The notes: generated by a model not told the origin, from the sequence alone. DNA of 64,000 nt from Effrenium voratum (GCA_963377175.1 CAUJNA010002713.1:658368-722367), one strand, 5' to 3'. Shown: positions 25,149-34,230, counted from the first letter of the stretch. Numbers and translations: made by a program.

Positions 25149-25370
25149 TTGCAGAAAGCGGAAGGACATGAACTCGGCCCCCTAAACAGGTGAGATCTCG
25201 CCCTCAAGCCACAAGCAGCACCCTGCAGCCATAGGCGGCCTCCTGTTGGACAAATAGGTAAATGGATGGCATAAAACCCATCTAAAGTTGACACAAGTGG
25301 AACCCATCCATTTGTTCGCCAAACTGGCCAAGGAAAAGGACAGGCCTACTGCCAGCCTACCCTTCGGGAA

Positions 25371-25489
25371 CTAGGTCCTCCAGTAGAGAGGTTAGAATAA
25401 GGGTACCCTCTTTTTCTTTTTTGACTATTTTAGTAGGGGAATCAAAAACCCCAAACAAGCGTAAAAGGGCAAATAGCTGGGGGACCTAG
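25371..25489. mobile_element. Family A inverted-repeat element
   Basis: Complete copy, 222 bases from the previous one and in the same orientation. Confidence 0.85.
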
Positions 25490-26025
25490 CCTGCCCTTCA
25501 AGAACACAAAAACTACTCGCCTCTGAGCCAAGAGGCTCCGGGCCGAATGGTGGGCATGGGAAAGGATCGTTGGCTCTTCATCTGCTCCATCTCCTGCACT
25601 CGCAGAAAAACGGCTCCCTTACTTGGTTGCTGTAACGACCCCCCTGCAAAAAGCTGAAAGCTTTTTGGGGCGTTTAGTGGAAAACACAACTTGGTTCAAC
25701 CAAAAAGTTCAAGTCTAAAGATCGAAGCCAATAGCAGTCCAGCTTCGCGGCGCGCAGCCCCTCCCGGCGGTGAAAAGCCCAGAGAACAGGCCACCTGGCC
25801 TCGTTCAAAAGCCCAGTCTTGTGGTCGTGAAACGAGGGACTGGTTGGTGGTCTCACTTGGTGGTCTCACTGTTTGGTGCTTAGTGGGCCACTTTTGTGCA
25901 GCAAGCTCTTCACAGTGCGCACCCATTGGCCCCCGGCGGTTTTCTGCCATGAGCTGCCGCCCAAAGGACCCAGAACTAAAAGGTTAACCTTTTGGCACCT
26001 CTACTAAAAATGGACCAAAATGGGA

Positions 26026-26805
26026 AAACCAAAAGGTCAAAAGGTCGGCTTTGGACAACTGAGTTGCGAGAAACTCACCGCCTGGGATCTGTTTTTTGTT
26101 GGTTCAGGGCTCAACATCGGCGTGCCCCAAACGAAACCGAGCTCTTTTCGTCTTGCGTTGCCGCGGCTGGCCAGAGCCCAAGAGCCAAGCAACCAGCGCC
26201 TTATTTCACGACATGCCTGGAAGGTTGTGGGTTGCACCAGAAACAAAGAAATGGGTGCGTAAAGCTTGGCCGAACCGCGGAGTACACCAAAAATAGGATG
26301 TTCAGATCCTGCTCAACTGTTCGACCACCTTAAACAAACATTTCGAAAGAGGCCCTAGAAACCACTACCCCCGGTTTCCAGAGGGAATTAACTTGAGGAG
26401 CGGGTGAACGAAAGCTAGCAGTTGTTGCATGAGATGGGTCGGTGACAGAGTGGATTCATGGGTAGCTTGTGTACAACGAGAGGCCCGGCAAGATTCGTAG
26501 GATGCGACACGCAAACGCACATAGTGGCGTGGCAAACCTTGAAAAATGAAAACAACGAGAGGCGTCAGAAGCTGTCTTAAAGCACCTCTGGGTTCTGCAT
26601 GCTGCGTGTGCAAAGATTCTTGCGAGGTGGTTTACTGAGAAGACTGAGGTCTCAAATGAACAAGCTGAATCGGTGGAACATGTAAAAGTTCGTAGCACCA
26701 AGTCCAAAACGGGCAAACCGAGACTGCTGAACACTGAGCCACTGCCCGGGGGGGGGGGATGGACCAGGGAGGAATCGAGCCTGAGACCCGGGGGGGGGGG
26801 GAGGG
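26026..26805. other. Host intron sequence left of the virus
   Basis: Part of bL19m intron 1. No gene is recognised. The last 60 bases before the element contain two long G-runs (26748-26758 and 26790-26800) into which the virus inserted. Confidence 0.5.
26801..26805. repeat. Possible left target-site duplication GAGGG
   Basis: GAGGG directly precedes the first TIR base. The same five bases follow the right end at 48796-48800. Retroviral-type integrases leave 4-6 bp duplications and Polintons usually leave 6 bp. The surrounding G-run makes a chance match possible. Confidence 0.45.
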
Positions 26806-26820
26806 AGTTAGTGGTGACTT

Positions 26821-26876
26821 CTCCCGCCGTCATACTGCGCATTTTGTCCCCACTCCACCCGCCACACTGCGCAAAA
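26821..26876. repeat. Duplicated end motif, left outer end
   Basis: Two related copies of a C-rich motif lie in tandem: CTCCCGCCGTCATACTGCGC at 26821 and CACCCGCCACACTGCGCAAAAT from about 26856. A third, CTCCCACCGCCATACTACAC, lies at 27441-27466, so the zinc-finger gene is bracketed by the motif. Confidence 0.6.
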
Positions 26877-26920
26877 TCCCACCCATTAAATTAATAAATA
26901 TCCCAAATGCATTGATACAA

Positions 26921-27403
26921 TCATCGCAAAACAAATGTATCAACCCATTTACTCCTCAACTCCTTGTGATTTGCTAATTCACAATGCCTTTTCGATCCAT
27001 TATGGCTACACTTGGATGTTTTCTTTGCTAAAAATACTTGACAGACATCGCACCACCACGAATCGCCACGATCGGCTTCCAACTTCTCCCCAGCTTCTAT
27101 CATTTGATATCGTTTGTGCCGACTAGTGATTAAATGCTTCGTCCATTCTGATTTAGCTACTTCTACCTTGCAAAGATCACAATATCGTTTTTCTCTCTTC
27201 TGTTCCAAAATCTCGTTTCTATGATTGACATAATACTTGTGACATTTCTCTGCCATTTTCTCAGGATTATTTTGTTGATAAGTCTTAGCACTAGAAAGGC
27301 AATAGTTACATACTTTTCTCCCATCCTTGAACTCTCCTAGTTCTTTCTGTTTTCTGCACCTACTGCATCTCTGTAAGTTTTCCATACTACTATTTACCAT
27401 CAT
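26921..27403 (-). CDS. Zinc-finger protein in left TIR
   Basis: A 160-residue protein, the left TIR copy of the gene at 48197-48652. It has an N-terminal four-cysteine knuckle (CSRC then CNYC), a basic helix, and two C2H2-type fingers of C-x2-C...H-x5-H form (YCDLC...H...RH and WCDVC...H...RH). Such fingers suggest DNA or RNA binding, but no specific function can be assigned. A one-base difference near the 3' end shifts the frame relative to the right copy, so the last 20 or so residues differ. The gene lies between two copies of a CTCCCACCGCCATACTGCGC-like motif found at the element's ends. Confidence 0.72.
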   Translation of the reverse strand: MMVNSSMENLQRCSRCRKQKELGEFKDGRKVCNYCLSSAKTYQQNNPEKMAEKCHKYYVNHRNEILEQKREKRYCDLCKVEVAKSEWTKHLITSRHKRYQMIEAGEKLEADRGDSWWCDVCQVFLAKKTSKCSHNGSKRHCELANHKELRSKWVDTFVLR

Positions 27404-27621
27404 GTCTTTAAGTGTCTTCTAACTGCGTATTTTCTAAGCTCTCCCACCGCCATACTACACAAATTATCACTCCCCGAAAAGTGGTTAACCAATGGAAAAG
27501 GGAGAATTAAAACCGTTAACCCAAATCTTGAAAATAATCCCAGTAAAATATGGATGGCAAAATGCGGATGGGAAAGGCCTAGGTAGGAAAGCACCACCAC
27601 GGCTTATACGGGAAACCTATA

Positions 27622-27663
27622 CTATAATTACAACATATAAGATCTTACATGTTGTAACTATAG
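27622..27663. promoter_or_regulatory. 42-bp imperfect palindrome (left TIR)
   Basis: The sequence is symmetrical around AGATCT, with arms CTATAATTACAACATATA and the near-complement; only two base pairs break the symmetry. An identical-position copy lies at 47937-47978. It could be a dimeric protein site, a hairpin used in end replication, or a bidirectional regulatory element. Confidence 0.6.
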
Positions 27664-27780
27664 AAGGATTAAAATAATAATCAGGTAATAAATCTTCAAA
27701 TATGTAATCTACATCTGTTGATTGTCTCCCTGAAAGAGCACAAACCTTGCATTTGGAGCTGTCCAAAAAGGGACAAACAC

Positions 27781-27867
27781 CATACACCAAAAGCGGTGTA
27801 CGCATACACCAAAAGCGGTGTACGCATACACCAAAAGCGGTGTACGCATACACCAAAAGCGGTGTAT
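27781..27867. repeat. Four 22-bp hairpin repeats (left TIR)
   Basis: Four near-identical head-to-tail copies of a 22-bp unit. Each contains the inverted repeat TACACC-6nt-GGTGTA. The right TIR has the same array at 47735-47820. The arrangement resembles iterons or a protein-binding array near the chromosome end. Confidence 0.85.
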
Positions 27868-27899
27868 GTTAAAAAGGGGCTTTTTCAGCCTCAAATTAT

Positions 27900-28515
27900 T
27901 TAACCAACCAAACTCACCAAAATTTCACTGATTAAACTACTAGGTATTTTATATAGGTCTTCCTGTTTATGTATTATTGGATTGTCTCCCCATTTTTCCT
28001 TAGTGCCCGATGGTAGCCGTTGTGCTGTTTCAATATGTTTATTATTCCTGATGTTGCCACAATCCTTTTTACATAAATCTCTAGGTTTCCAAGTTGTAAT
28101 GTTATTCCAGAGCCTAGTGCGTCTTTCTGTAAGGCATTCCATATTTACAATAATCAACATCTTTAAATTCAAACTCATCCATAAACTCCTGATTTTTCAA
28201 TAATCCGGTTTGGGGATTTTCGATTACAAAATATTTAGGATTAAAATATTTGATAATTTCAATAGTTTTTAAAACTATACTATTAGCATATTCGATATTC
28301 CTAATTCCTGTAGTTTTTGCTTTGCTGTATTCAGTGCATGGGGGACTACTCCAAATAAAATCAAAATGGTTCCTATCAAATTGTTTATAATCCCATTTCA
28401 AAATATCAGTATTTATATCAGCATTTTTCAAATCCAATGAAATGACATTGAACCCCAGATCGCGGGCGATGCGACCGACCGACCCTGTCCCACTAAACAG
28501 TTCTAATAGATTCAT
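27900..28515 (-). pseudogene. DNA cytosine-type methyltransferase, frameshifted copy
   Basis: Counterpart of the intact gene at 47086-47700. The start encodes MNLLELFSGTGSVG, with the SAM-binding FSGTGS motif, and SPPCTEYS carries the expected catalytic cysteine. At about 28113 one extra base after the GMPYRK codons, compared with the right copy, throws the frame. The C-terminal part then continues in another frame to 27900. The first 63 or so bases lie outside the TIR and differ from the right copy in about a third of positions, whereas the rest is nearly identical. This copy is therefore probably inactive. Confidence 0.85.
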
Positions 28516-28546
28516 CGGCTATTAGAACCGTTTAGATATTATTTTT

Positions 28547-29467
28547 TCAAACCTTCAGAATCTCTGACCTCAAGTAGGGGCGGTTCATCCCTTCAACAGA
28601 ATAATAATCTTGACCAAGTTTTTTTTCAACCCTTGAAACCTTGTATTTGACACTGCTCCATGAGCTCGTTCTTTCTTTCTCGGAAATCCCTTTTTTGCGG
28701 TATATTTTGACCTCATCGCCAACCCTAACAGGGGGATATTTACGGGTTTTGATTCTGTTCATCTCAAGCTTCATCTTGACCTCAAGATGGTTTCCCTTTT
28801 TTTGGGCATCGTTTGGAGTCATATCGTGGGCAGAATGAACCATTTTACTGTTGTATGTCAGCATGATCTCGGGGATATAATCAACCCATTGTATATTAAC
28901 CTTTCCCTTTTTCTCGTCTGCATCAACCCTCTTGAAAAGCATGTCCTTGAACGTGCGGATGAAGCGCTCAACAAAATGAGGGTGCCCTCTTGTTTTGTAA
29001 TTCTCTATTTGTTGATCCTTGAAAAAGTCAACAAGATCCTGATTGTTAAGACTCCCTTCGTCATCAGAGTAAATGAGGTGGGGCTTCCCGAGTTTGTTCA
29101 AACCTTCCATTATCCCAGCAGTGATGTCGGCAGGTTGCTTTGACATGATAGGCATCACCGCGGCTTTACGGGAGAAAACATCAATAAGAACTAAACCTAT
29201 ACTAAATTTTTGAGTTTGTAAATCATTTTTTGAAATAAAGAATAAATCAAGCTGAAATTCATACAGAACATGTGGAGCGATGAATGAGTTGTATCCGGAT
29301 AGTTGTTTTTTCCTTTGCACATTCTCTTCAAACCACTCCTTAACATCTTGCATTGTGATGGAAGGATCCTTTTTCTTACTGTCTACTAGAGTTGTTTTTA
29401 AAGAACCAAACCCCGCACGATCGTAATACACATTGGAAATTATATCATCTTTGTTAGAACTACTCAT
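28547..29467 (-). CDS. Retroviral-type (rve) DDE integrase
   Basis: A 306-residue integrase expected to cut and join the element's ends into host DNA. The catalytic core carries the acidic triad D74 (FQLDLFF), D135 or D136 (YSDDEGS) and E167 (HFVERFIRTFK), with about 31 residues between the second and third acids. A C-terminal SH3-like or chromo-like part follows (YPPVRVGDEVKIYRKKG, then YYSVEG...YLRSEIL). I do not see a clear N-terminal HHCC zinc domain, although about 65 residues precede the core. Length and layout fit Polinton and virophage integrases. It lies next to the left TIR, reads outward, and is followed 31 bases on by the methyltransferase remnant. Confidence 0.93.
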   Translation of the reverse strand: MSSSNKDDIISNVYYDRAGFGSLKTTLVDSKKKDPSITMQDVKEWFEENVQRKKQLSGYNSFIAPHVLYEFQLDLFFISKNDLQTQKFSIGLVLIDVFSRKAAVMPIMSKQPADITAGIMEGLNKLGKPHLIYSDDEGSLNNQDLVDFFKDQQIENYKTRGHPHFVERFIRTFKDMLFKRVDADEKKGKVNIQWVDYIPEIMLTYNSKMVHSAHDMTPNDAQKKGNHLEVKMKLEMNRIKTRKYPPVRVGDEVKIYRKKGISEKERTSSWSSVKYKVSRVEKKLGQDYYSVEGMNRPYLRSEILKV

Positions 29468-29485
29468 TATAATAAAGAATATATT

Positions 29486-29863
29486 TTAATTTTCTTGTTC
29501 TACTTGTGGTTCTTGTTCTGGCTCTTGTTGTTTTAACCATTGCTGATGCTTCTGAGATTTGAAGTGTCTTGCCTTGACATTCCACACACAAGAAGCACCA
29601 CAGTCACAATGGAAAGGTTGCTTTTGTTGCGCCAAATATTTTTCTCGGTTTTGTTGATACCTTGCCCTACTTTTTTCGTTGACCTCATCCTTGTTCTGTT
29701 GATACCACCGGCTGTGTCTTTCACGAATTTGTTCTTTATTGTGTTCAGTGTATCGTTTGTCCTTTTCTTTGTATCTATCAATGTTGTTTATTCTGTGCTC
29801 CTTTTTCTCTTGCAAAAGCCTTTCACGGTTGTCATGGTAGAATTCCTTGCGTGACCTTCCCAC
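29486..29863 (-). CDS. C-terminal part of a split GIY-YIG protein (zinc finger)
   Basis: A 125-residue open frame rich in Lys, Arg, Glu and Gln. Short repeats of the kind RYxxxNKExI run through the middle, and a finger near the end reads FHCDCGASCVWNVKARHFKSQKH. The intact nuclease at 44050-44751 ends in the same way (repeats, then CDCGGSYTCG...H...H). This frame overlaps the GIY-YIG domain at 29832-30170 by 32 bases in another frame, with an A6 run in the overlap. The simplest reading is one gene split by a one-base change. It could also be a separate small DNA-binding protein. The only upstream start would be GTG. Confidence 0.62.
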   Translation of the reverse strand: MGRSRKEFYHDNRERLLQEKKEHRINNIDRYKEKDKRYTEHNKEQIRERHSRWYQQNKDEVNEKSRARYQQNREKYLAQQKQPFHCDCGASCVWNVKARHFKSQKHQQWLKQQEPEQEPQVEQEN

Positions 29864-30170
29864 AACATTTTTTATTTACACACATATCAATTTTATTTAA
29901 GATTTCAGTTCCTTCCTCTCTTTCTAATTCTGCTCTACTCTTACAAGGGAAGTCTTTGATTAATAATATCTTGCAATTATCCAGTCCGTATTCATCAAAC
30001 AGCATCATGGACCTTTCATACTTTCGCCCGCCTCCTTTGCAATAATCTTTGTAGCGCTCCCTGTGTCTTGCCATTCTGCGGCTTAACTCTTCGGTCGTTG
30101 ATCCTATATAGCACTTGTTGAACCCTACGTCTACCACTTGATAAATCTTGCCGTTTTGATATTTGTTCAT
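29832..30170 (-). CDS. GIY-YIG endonuclease domain (5' part of split gene)
   Basis: A 112-residue GIY-YIG nuclease domain: KIYQVVD at 8-14, CYIGST at 20-25, the catalytic-type arginine in RRMARH, and a glutamate in LEREEGTEIL. Enzymes of this family make strand breaks and occur as homing or repair nucleases in giant viruses and PLVs. The frame ends soon after the domain, whereas the intact homologue at 44050-44751 continues into a basic repeat and zinc finger. The missing part is found in the next frame at 29486-29863. It is read leftward, between the polymerase-helicase gene and the integrase. Confidence 0.82.
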   Translation of the reverse strand: MNKYQNGKIYQVVDVGFNKCYIGSTTEELSRRMARHRERYKDYCKGGGRKYERSMMLFDEYGLDNCKILLIKDFPCKSRAELEREEGTEILNKIDMCVNKKCCGKVTQGILP

Positions 30171-30225
30171 ATCCTTATTTACCTTAAGATATCCATTCTT
30201 TACATCTTTATAAACAACATATTTA

Positions 30226-32529
30226 TCAATATGTTATTTTATCACTGAAGCACCGATTACAAGAAGCACAAAAAGCCATCAGATTATCTTTTGTGTGGGG
30301 TAGATCATTACATAACCTTTGACATGTCAAATTGGAATTGACATTACCACAGTCCATTGACAACACGAAACCACAGCCACAGGTGGCGCACTTGCCATTG
30401 ACATTGTCCTTCAACCATTCAGCATCTACATAATTTTCTTTTGGGATCTCAAATTTGTTTTTACGATCCTGTTCCTTGTATGCTAACACCTTTCTATCAA
30501 AATAGTTCATAATGCATTTTGCGTTAAACTCTTCATTTAAATCACTACTGTATTTGTAAAATTTTACTCTGTTTAAATCCCTTGCCCGTGTGATCCCCGT
30601 CCAAAGCCACTCGCGAGTTATCAGATGATGGTTCCAATCAAAAATGGTGACATCGTCATCAATGGAACACCCCTGAACAGAATGACAAGTATAACAGAAG
30701 GCAAAGATAAAATGACTTCTCAAGATACCAATATGTAATGTAATCTCTTCTCGTGTTTTGATATTAGCAATGGTAATCCAAGGATCGGAAATATTAATTA
30801 TCTCATACCTAAAATTCACATTTAACTTATAGGTTTTTGTCTTCCTATACTCTCTGCATATCATGATCTCGCCGACTTCAAACTCATTTTGTTTGCCCTG
30901 TCGTTTTCTGATCTGCCTTGAAACCTCTCTACAAGTGTTATTTAAATATGCGACATTGCTTTCTGTTCCTGTGATGTCATCGGTATATTTAAAATACTTA
31001 TTGATGACATCATGTAGAGACAACTCATGCTCAAAGATGTCGGCATAAATACTTTTAAGTTTATCCTTGTCCTCCTGAGTCTTCAATCGCTTGCACTCTT
31101 CCAAAAACAAATGATGAGGAAAAATGCTGTCAATACATTCATTCATATAAATCTCGTGTTTCTTAGTGTTAGTCAGTGCTTTTATGGGGCTCAACTGCTT
31201 GGCGTCACCGGTTGCCAACATTATTTTACTGTCCTTGAACTGCTCAACGAAGCCCTTGATTTTTGCCAATACAAAGGTATTATTAAAACAAATCTCGTCA
31301 AACACAATGACATCAAACATCGAATGATCGTATTTATCTAGCTTCTCGTCATTGACTGCTATACCGAAGAATTTATTTACAGTGACGCTTTCCACTTCGC
31401 ACTCCAAACCCAGATTATTGGTAGGAACCACGAACAACACTTTATAACCCTTGAGTCTCTCCATGTTCTTGCAGATGGTGGACTTCCCCGCTCCTGCGAA
31501 TTTTGCCTTAATCATCAAGCACCTATATTTCTCAACAAGTTCAACCAATTCATTTTCATCATACTCATTAATGATGTTAACTCTCTTACTTTTGACAATC
31601 GGGATATCAACATATTCACACTTCTTCTGTTCATACAACTGCTTTCCTGCATGATGGATCTCATCGTGAGTCTTGGCTAATTTCCACCCACCGATCCCAT
31701 CGTGAAAATCTAGCAACTGCTGAGTCTTTCTCAAACCAAACTTATTAAAACCCGAACAGTCCACGACAAAAGCGTCGCATTTGACACTCAATACCTTAAC
31801 ATTGTTCTCTGTCAATTTTTGATATGCGCATTGCATTTTGAAATTATGATACTGCAATAGCATTTCTTTAATAAAACGAAACCCATTGGACAACTCGCAC
31901 CTATCAACCACATTCAGAATATAATATAAATTGTCGTTTTGTTCAGATACTTCTCTATCACGGCACCACACCCCGTTGTCATCAAACTCTTCAACCCACT
32001 TGGCAGTATTCCTGCTCATCATGTTTAACTTTCCCCCTGCATCTGCCTGAAGGCTGATCGCCTCATTGAGATCATTAAAAGCGAATGATCTCTGACTGCT
32101 GTTCTTACTTTTTTCCAACAAGCCAAAAATCGAGTTGGCTATTATTTTTGTAATTGCCTTGTCTTCTTCAATATTTTCGCTTATTCGCTTTCCCCAGAGT
32201 TCCTCAACCAACATTTTATTATCTACCTTGTGAATGAAATGTGGCTGTTTGTAGTGAGTAATGGACAACTCGCCAGATGCAACAAGTGGCATAAAATGCT
32301 TAAGAAACATACCATAAACTATATTAGTATCATTATTAAAAAACAGATTGCGATGTGTCAGTTCTGCTTTTACCAAATATATATTTACATCCTTGATCTT
32401 ACATTTACTATTATAAGCTTTCCAATTATCAAACTGATTAAAAACTCCGATTCTGGTAATCGTATTAAATGCATCTGTAAACGCTTTGTTCATGTCGATC
32501 TCCTGTTTTGGAACATCCAATTTATCCAA
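30226..32529 (-). CDS. Polymerase C-terminal part fused to SF1 helicase and HNH-like domain
   Basis: A 767-residue open frame and the core of the replication gene. Residues 128-138 (KIIANSIFGLL) and 249-257 (VKCDAFVVD) resemble family-B DNA polymerase motifs B and C, with CDAF in place of DTDS. A superfamily-1 helicase follows: Walker A GAGKST 346-351, Walker B VFDE 409-412, GDAKQLSP 441-448, CHSVQG 615-620 and TGITRAR 644-650. The last 55 residues have paired cysteines and LPHTKDNLMAFCASCN, which resembles an HNH-type zinc nuclease end. The same frame stays open upstream of the listed start, to an A9 run near 32630. There it meets the end of the preceding polymerase segment, so the true product is probably much longer. 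Confidence 0.85.
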   Translation of the reverse strand: MDKLDVPKQEIDMNKAFTDAFNTITRIGVFNQFDNWKAYNSKCKIKDVNIYLVKAELTHRNLFFNNDTNIVYGMFLKHFMPLVASGELSITHYKQPHFIHKVDNKMLVEELWGKRISENIEEDKAITKIIANSIFGLLEKSKNSSQRSFAFNDLNEAISLQADAGGKLNMMSRNTAKWVEEFDDNGVWCRDREVSEQNDNLYYILNVVDRCELSNGFRFIKEMLLQYHNFKMQCAYQKLTENNVKVLSVKCDAFVVDCSGFNKFGLRKTQQLLDFHDGIGGWKLAKTHDEIHHAGKQLYEQKKCEYVDIPIVKSKRVNIINEYDENELVELVEKYRCLMIKAKFAGAGKSTICKNMERLKGYKVLFVVPTNNLGLECEVESVTVNKFFGIAVNDEKLDKYDHSMFDVIVFDEICFNNTFVLAKIKGFVEQFKDSKIMLATGDAKQLSPIKALTNTKKHEIYMNECIDSIFPHHLFLEECKRLKTQEDKDKLKSIYADIFEHELSLHDVINKYFKYTDDITGTESNVAYLNNTCREVSRQIRKRQGKQNEFEVGEIMICREYRKTKTYKLNVNFRYEIINISDPWITIANIKTREEITLHIGILRSHFIFAFCYTCHSVQGCSIDDDVTIFDWNHHLITREWLWTGITRARDLNRVKFYKYSSDLNEEFNAKCIMNYFDRKVLAYKEQDRKNKFEIPKENYVDAEWLKDNVNGKCATCGCGFVLSMDCGNVNSNLTCQRLCNDLPHTKDNLMAFCASCNRCFSDKITY

Positions 32530-32705
32530 GCCCTTGAATAACTCGCCTTGCGGGACGATGGTTCTATAATTATTTAAAACTTGTATATCGGTAGGACTGT
32601 AATAAGACTTGTGATTTGGATTGAATATTTTTTTTTGAATGTAAACATTGCTTCAGTCATATTGTTGTAAACGGTTTCTCTGTCTACCGTGATGTCACTA
32701 TTGAT

Positions 32706-33569
32706 CTAATCGTCTATCAGACTCTGTGACCTAATACTTAGATATACATTATTGAAGTCCGCCCTCAATTCTGAAATAGTCCCTGCTTTGTGGACAATCT
32801 TGCATTCATACCCGATATTTTTGAAATCGCAAAATAATTTATTTAGATCATTCTCTCTATGAACTAAATCTAAAAAGTTCTTTTCCTGTTTGTCGGTTCT
32901 GTTCGCAATTGTTGCCTTAACCATTTCAAAAATGTCATCAATAGTAGAAAACATTTTGCAAATCGATGGCTTCTCTCTATCACTTATATGATAGTCGGGT
33001 CGTGCCCTTACTACAAATGCATCATCAGTATTTTGTCTCTGTTCCAATCTTTTAATATTATTATTCAGTGTGTAGATATGATTATTTTTGACCATTGCAT
33101 AAAGGGCTCTGATGTTGCGGTCAAACATCTCTGGCGAATAAGAATAAATGATTTTGCCCAGTTGGTCTATTATTCTCACACGCATTCTGTATTTTATAAA
33201 TACCGGGATCATGTCATCAATTGACGCCCCCGACTCTGTGAATTCCTGTTCTGTTTTATTTATTAGTTTTAGTATCATCCCTCGTGACATTGGTTCTTTC
33301 TTCTTGTTGTTCATTAGGGTATCTTTATAATAATCAGTGAGTGTATTCAACCAACATTGATTGTCTACATAATTACCTTTCTGGATTGCTTCCATAAATG
33401 TTTCTTTCGATGTATCCAACTCGGTATACATGTAAGTATTATACATACTGATGTTTTCCGATCTTCTCAGGTTGGCTTGTCGTGGATTACTAGGCTGTCC
33501 ACCTTCCACCTTTCTGGCTCTCAAGATCTTCAAGGCACCGATATACCCCGTCTCTACGTTGTAAGCCAC
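32706..33569 (-). CDS. Polymerase upstream segment (split gene)
   Basis: A 287-residue open frame with no strong motif that I can name, read as part of the polymerase gene because of its position and the frame breaks around it. It ends at a TAG. Beyond that stop the same frame stays open for about 23 codons to an A9 run, where a one-base slip would lead into the 30226-32529 frame. Its own start would be GTG. Upstream it overlaps, near an A6 run, the end of the 33587-34036 frame. Features seen: NQCWLNTLTDYYKDTL near residue 50 and a long helical middle. It could alternatively be a separate protein. Confidence 0.6.
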   Translation of the reverse strand: MAYNVETGYIGALKILRARKVEGGQPSNPRQANLRRSENISMYNTYMYTELDTSKETFMEAIQKGNYVDNQCWLNTLTDYYKDTLMNNKKKEPMSRGMILKLINKTEQEFTESGASIDDMIPVFIKYRMRVRIIDQLGKIIYSYSPEMFDRNIRALYAMVKNNHIYTLNNNIKRLEQRQNTDDAFVVRARPDYHISDREKPSICKMFSTIDDIFEMVKATIANRTDKQEKNFLDLVHRENDLNKLFCDFKNIGYECKIVHKAGTISELRADFNNVYLSIRSQSLIDD

Positions 33570-33586
33570 AGCGTTAGTCTTCTTGG

Positions 33587-34036
33587 TTAACCTCTTCTTC
33601 TTGTTGAGCTCGATTGTTTTTTCTGATCAACGCCAACATACCCACCCATAATATTTAGCATTGTTTCAAATTCTGGATCTTGGGCGAGTGTTACAATGAA
33701 CTTTCTGAATAGATCATAATCATTGGTTTGTACAATTCGTTTGCCTACATACTCGTCTATATTTGTGCTGGCGTTAACGGTGTATGTTCTCTCCTTACCG
33801 TCCTTTGTTATGGGGTAATATTTGAGTTCTCCGCATTCTGTTTTGTATGTGAAAGCCGGCTTTTTGTTGTCACCTTCCCTAACACCTTCGCGGTAAAGCA
33901 TGACGTCTAATGTCCACGATTCATCGTTCGCCTTAGACTGCTTTACAATGTTAGTTACAGTGCTTCGTTTCATCCTAACATTCAACGGTAGATTTATACG
34001 GTTGTTTTGGATCACATCGTCGTATTTTTGTCCCAT
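33587..34036 (-). CDS. N-terminal segment of the polymerase gene (split)
   Basis: A 149-residue open frame of unknown fold, rich in charged residues. It starts at an ATG that lies inside an A-rich stretch shared with the end of the preceding frame. At its 3' end, an A6 run at about 33615 separates it from the frame of the next segment; one more A would make the frames continuous. I therefore read it as part of one long gene running from 34230 down to 30226. A role in virion or replication as a separate protein cannot be excluded. Confidence 0.5.
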   Translation of the reverse strand: MGQKYDDVIQNNRINLPLNVRMKRSTVTNIVKQSKANDESWTLDVMLYREGVREGDNKKPAFTYKTECGELKYYPITKDGKERTYTVNASTNIDEYVGKRIVQTNDYDLFRKFIVTLAQDPEFETMLNIMGGYVGVDQKKQSSSTRRRG

Positions 34037-34230
34037 TTCTTTTTTTCCTTTGGGGTGGTGGCATTGATAAACCCATCAATAATAGTTGATGCGGTGCTAA
34101 ACTGTGCAATTTTTCGCTGTTCATATAGATCTCTCAATTCGGTGGCTTTTTCCTTGGTATCGCCTGCCAACCTATCAATTCTTGAATTTAATGACCTGAT
34201 GTTATTTCTTATAGTTTTTGACAATGACAT
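34012..34230 (-). CDS. Small helical protein or first segment of the polymerase gene
   Basis: A 72-residue open frame that is mostly charged helix (SLNSRIDRLAGDTKEKATEL). It overlaps the next frame by 25 bases around GGAAAAAAAG. That stretch is an A AAA AAG heptamer in the reading frame, a classic -1 slippery sequence. It may be the real start of the polymerase gene or a short separate protein. It is the first leftward gene before the divergent 34355 gene. Confidence 0.45.
   Translation of the reverse strand: MSLSKTIRNNIRSLNSRIDRLAGDTKEKATELRDLYEQRKIAQFSTASTIIDGFINATTPKEKKKWDKNTTM

Larger units (their letters stand above)
27404..27899. other. Non-coding inner part of left TIR
   Basis: About 500 bases between the zinc-finger gene and the methyltransferase remnant. 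They hold an internal copy of the end motif (27441-27466), a 42-bp palindrome and the 22-bp hairpin repeats. Short open frames here mirror the repeats and I do not consider them genes. Confidence 0.7.
26806..28452. repeat. Left terminal inverted repeat of the viral element
   Basis: This 1647-base arm matches the reverse complement of 47149-48795 almost base for base, with scattered substitutions and one-base indels. Its inner edge falls inside the methyltransferase reading frame. It contains the zinc-finger gene, a 42-bp palindrome and four 22-bp hairpin repeats. The outer 15 bases are less well conserved (10 of 15) than the rest. Confidence 0.93.

Noticed and set aside
25721..25850. GC-rich island as an additional bL19m exon
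   Set aside because: Exon 1 joins exon 2 directly in phase, and all three minus-strand frames here are equally plausible.
27400..27600. A 66-residue hydrophobic frame in the TIR (also at 48000-48200)
   Set aside because: It overlaps the internal end motif and the start of the zinc-finger gene; no other support.
27781..27867. Repeat array as a CRISPR
   Set aside because: The units are directly adjacent with no spacers and the setting is a eukaryotic viral TIR.
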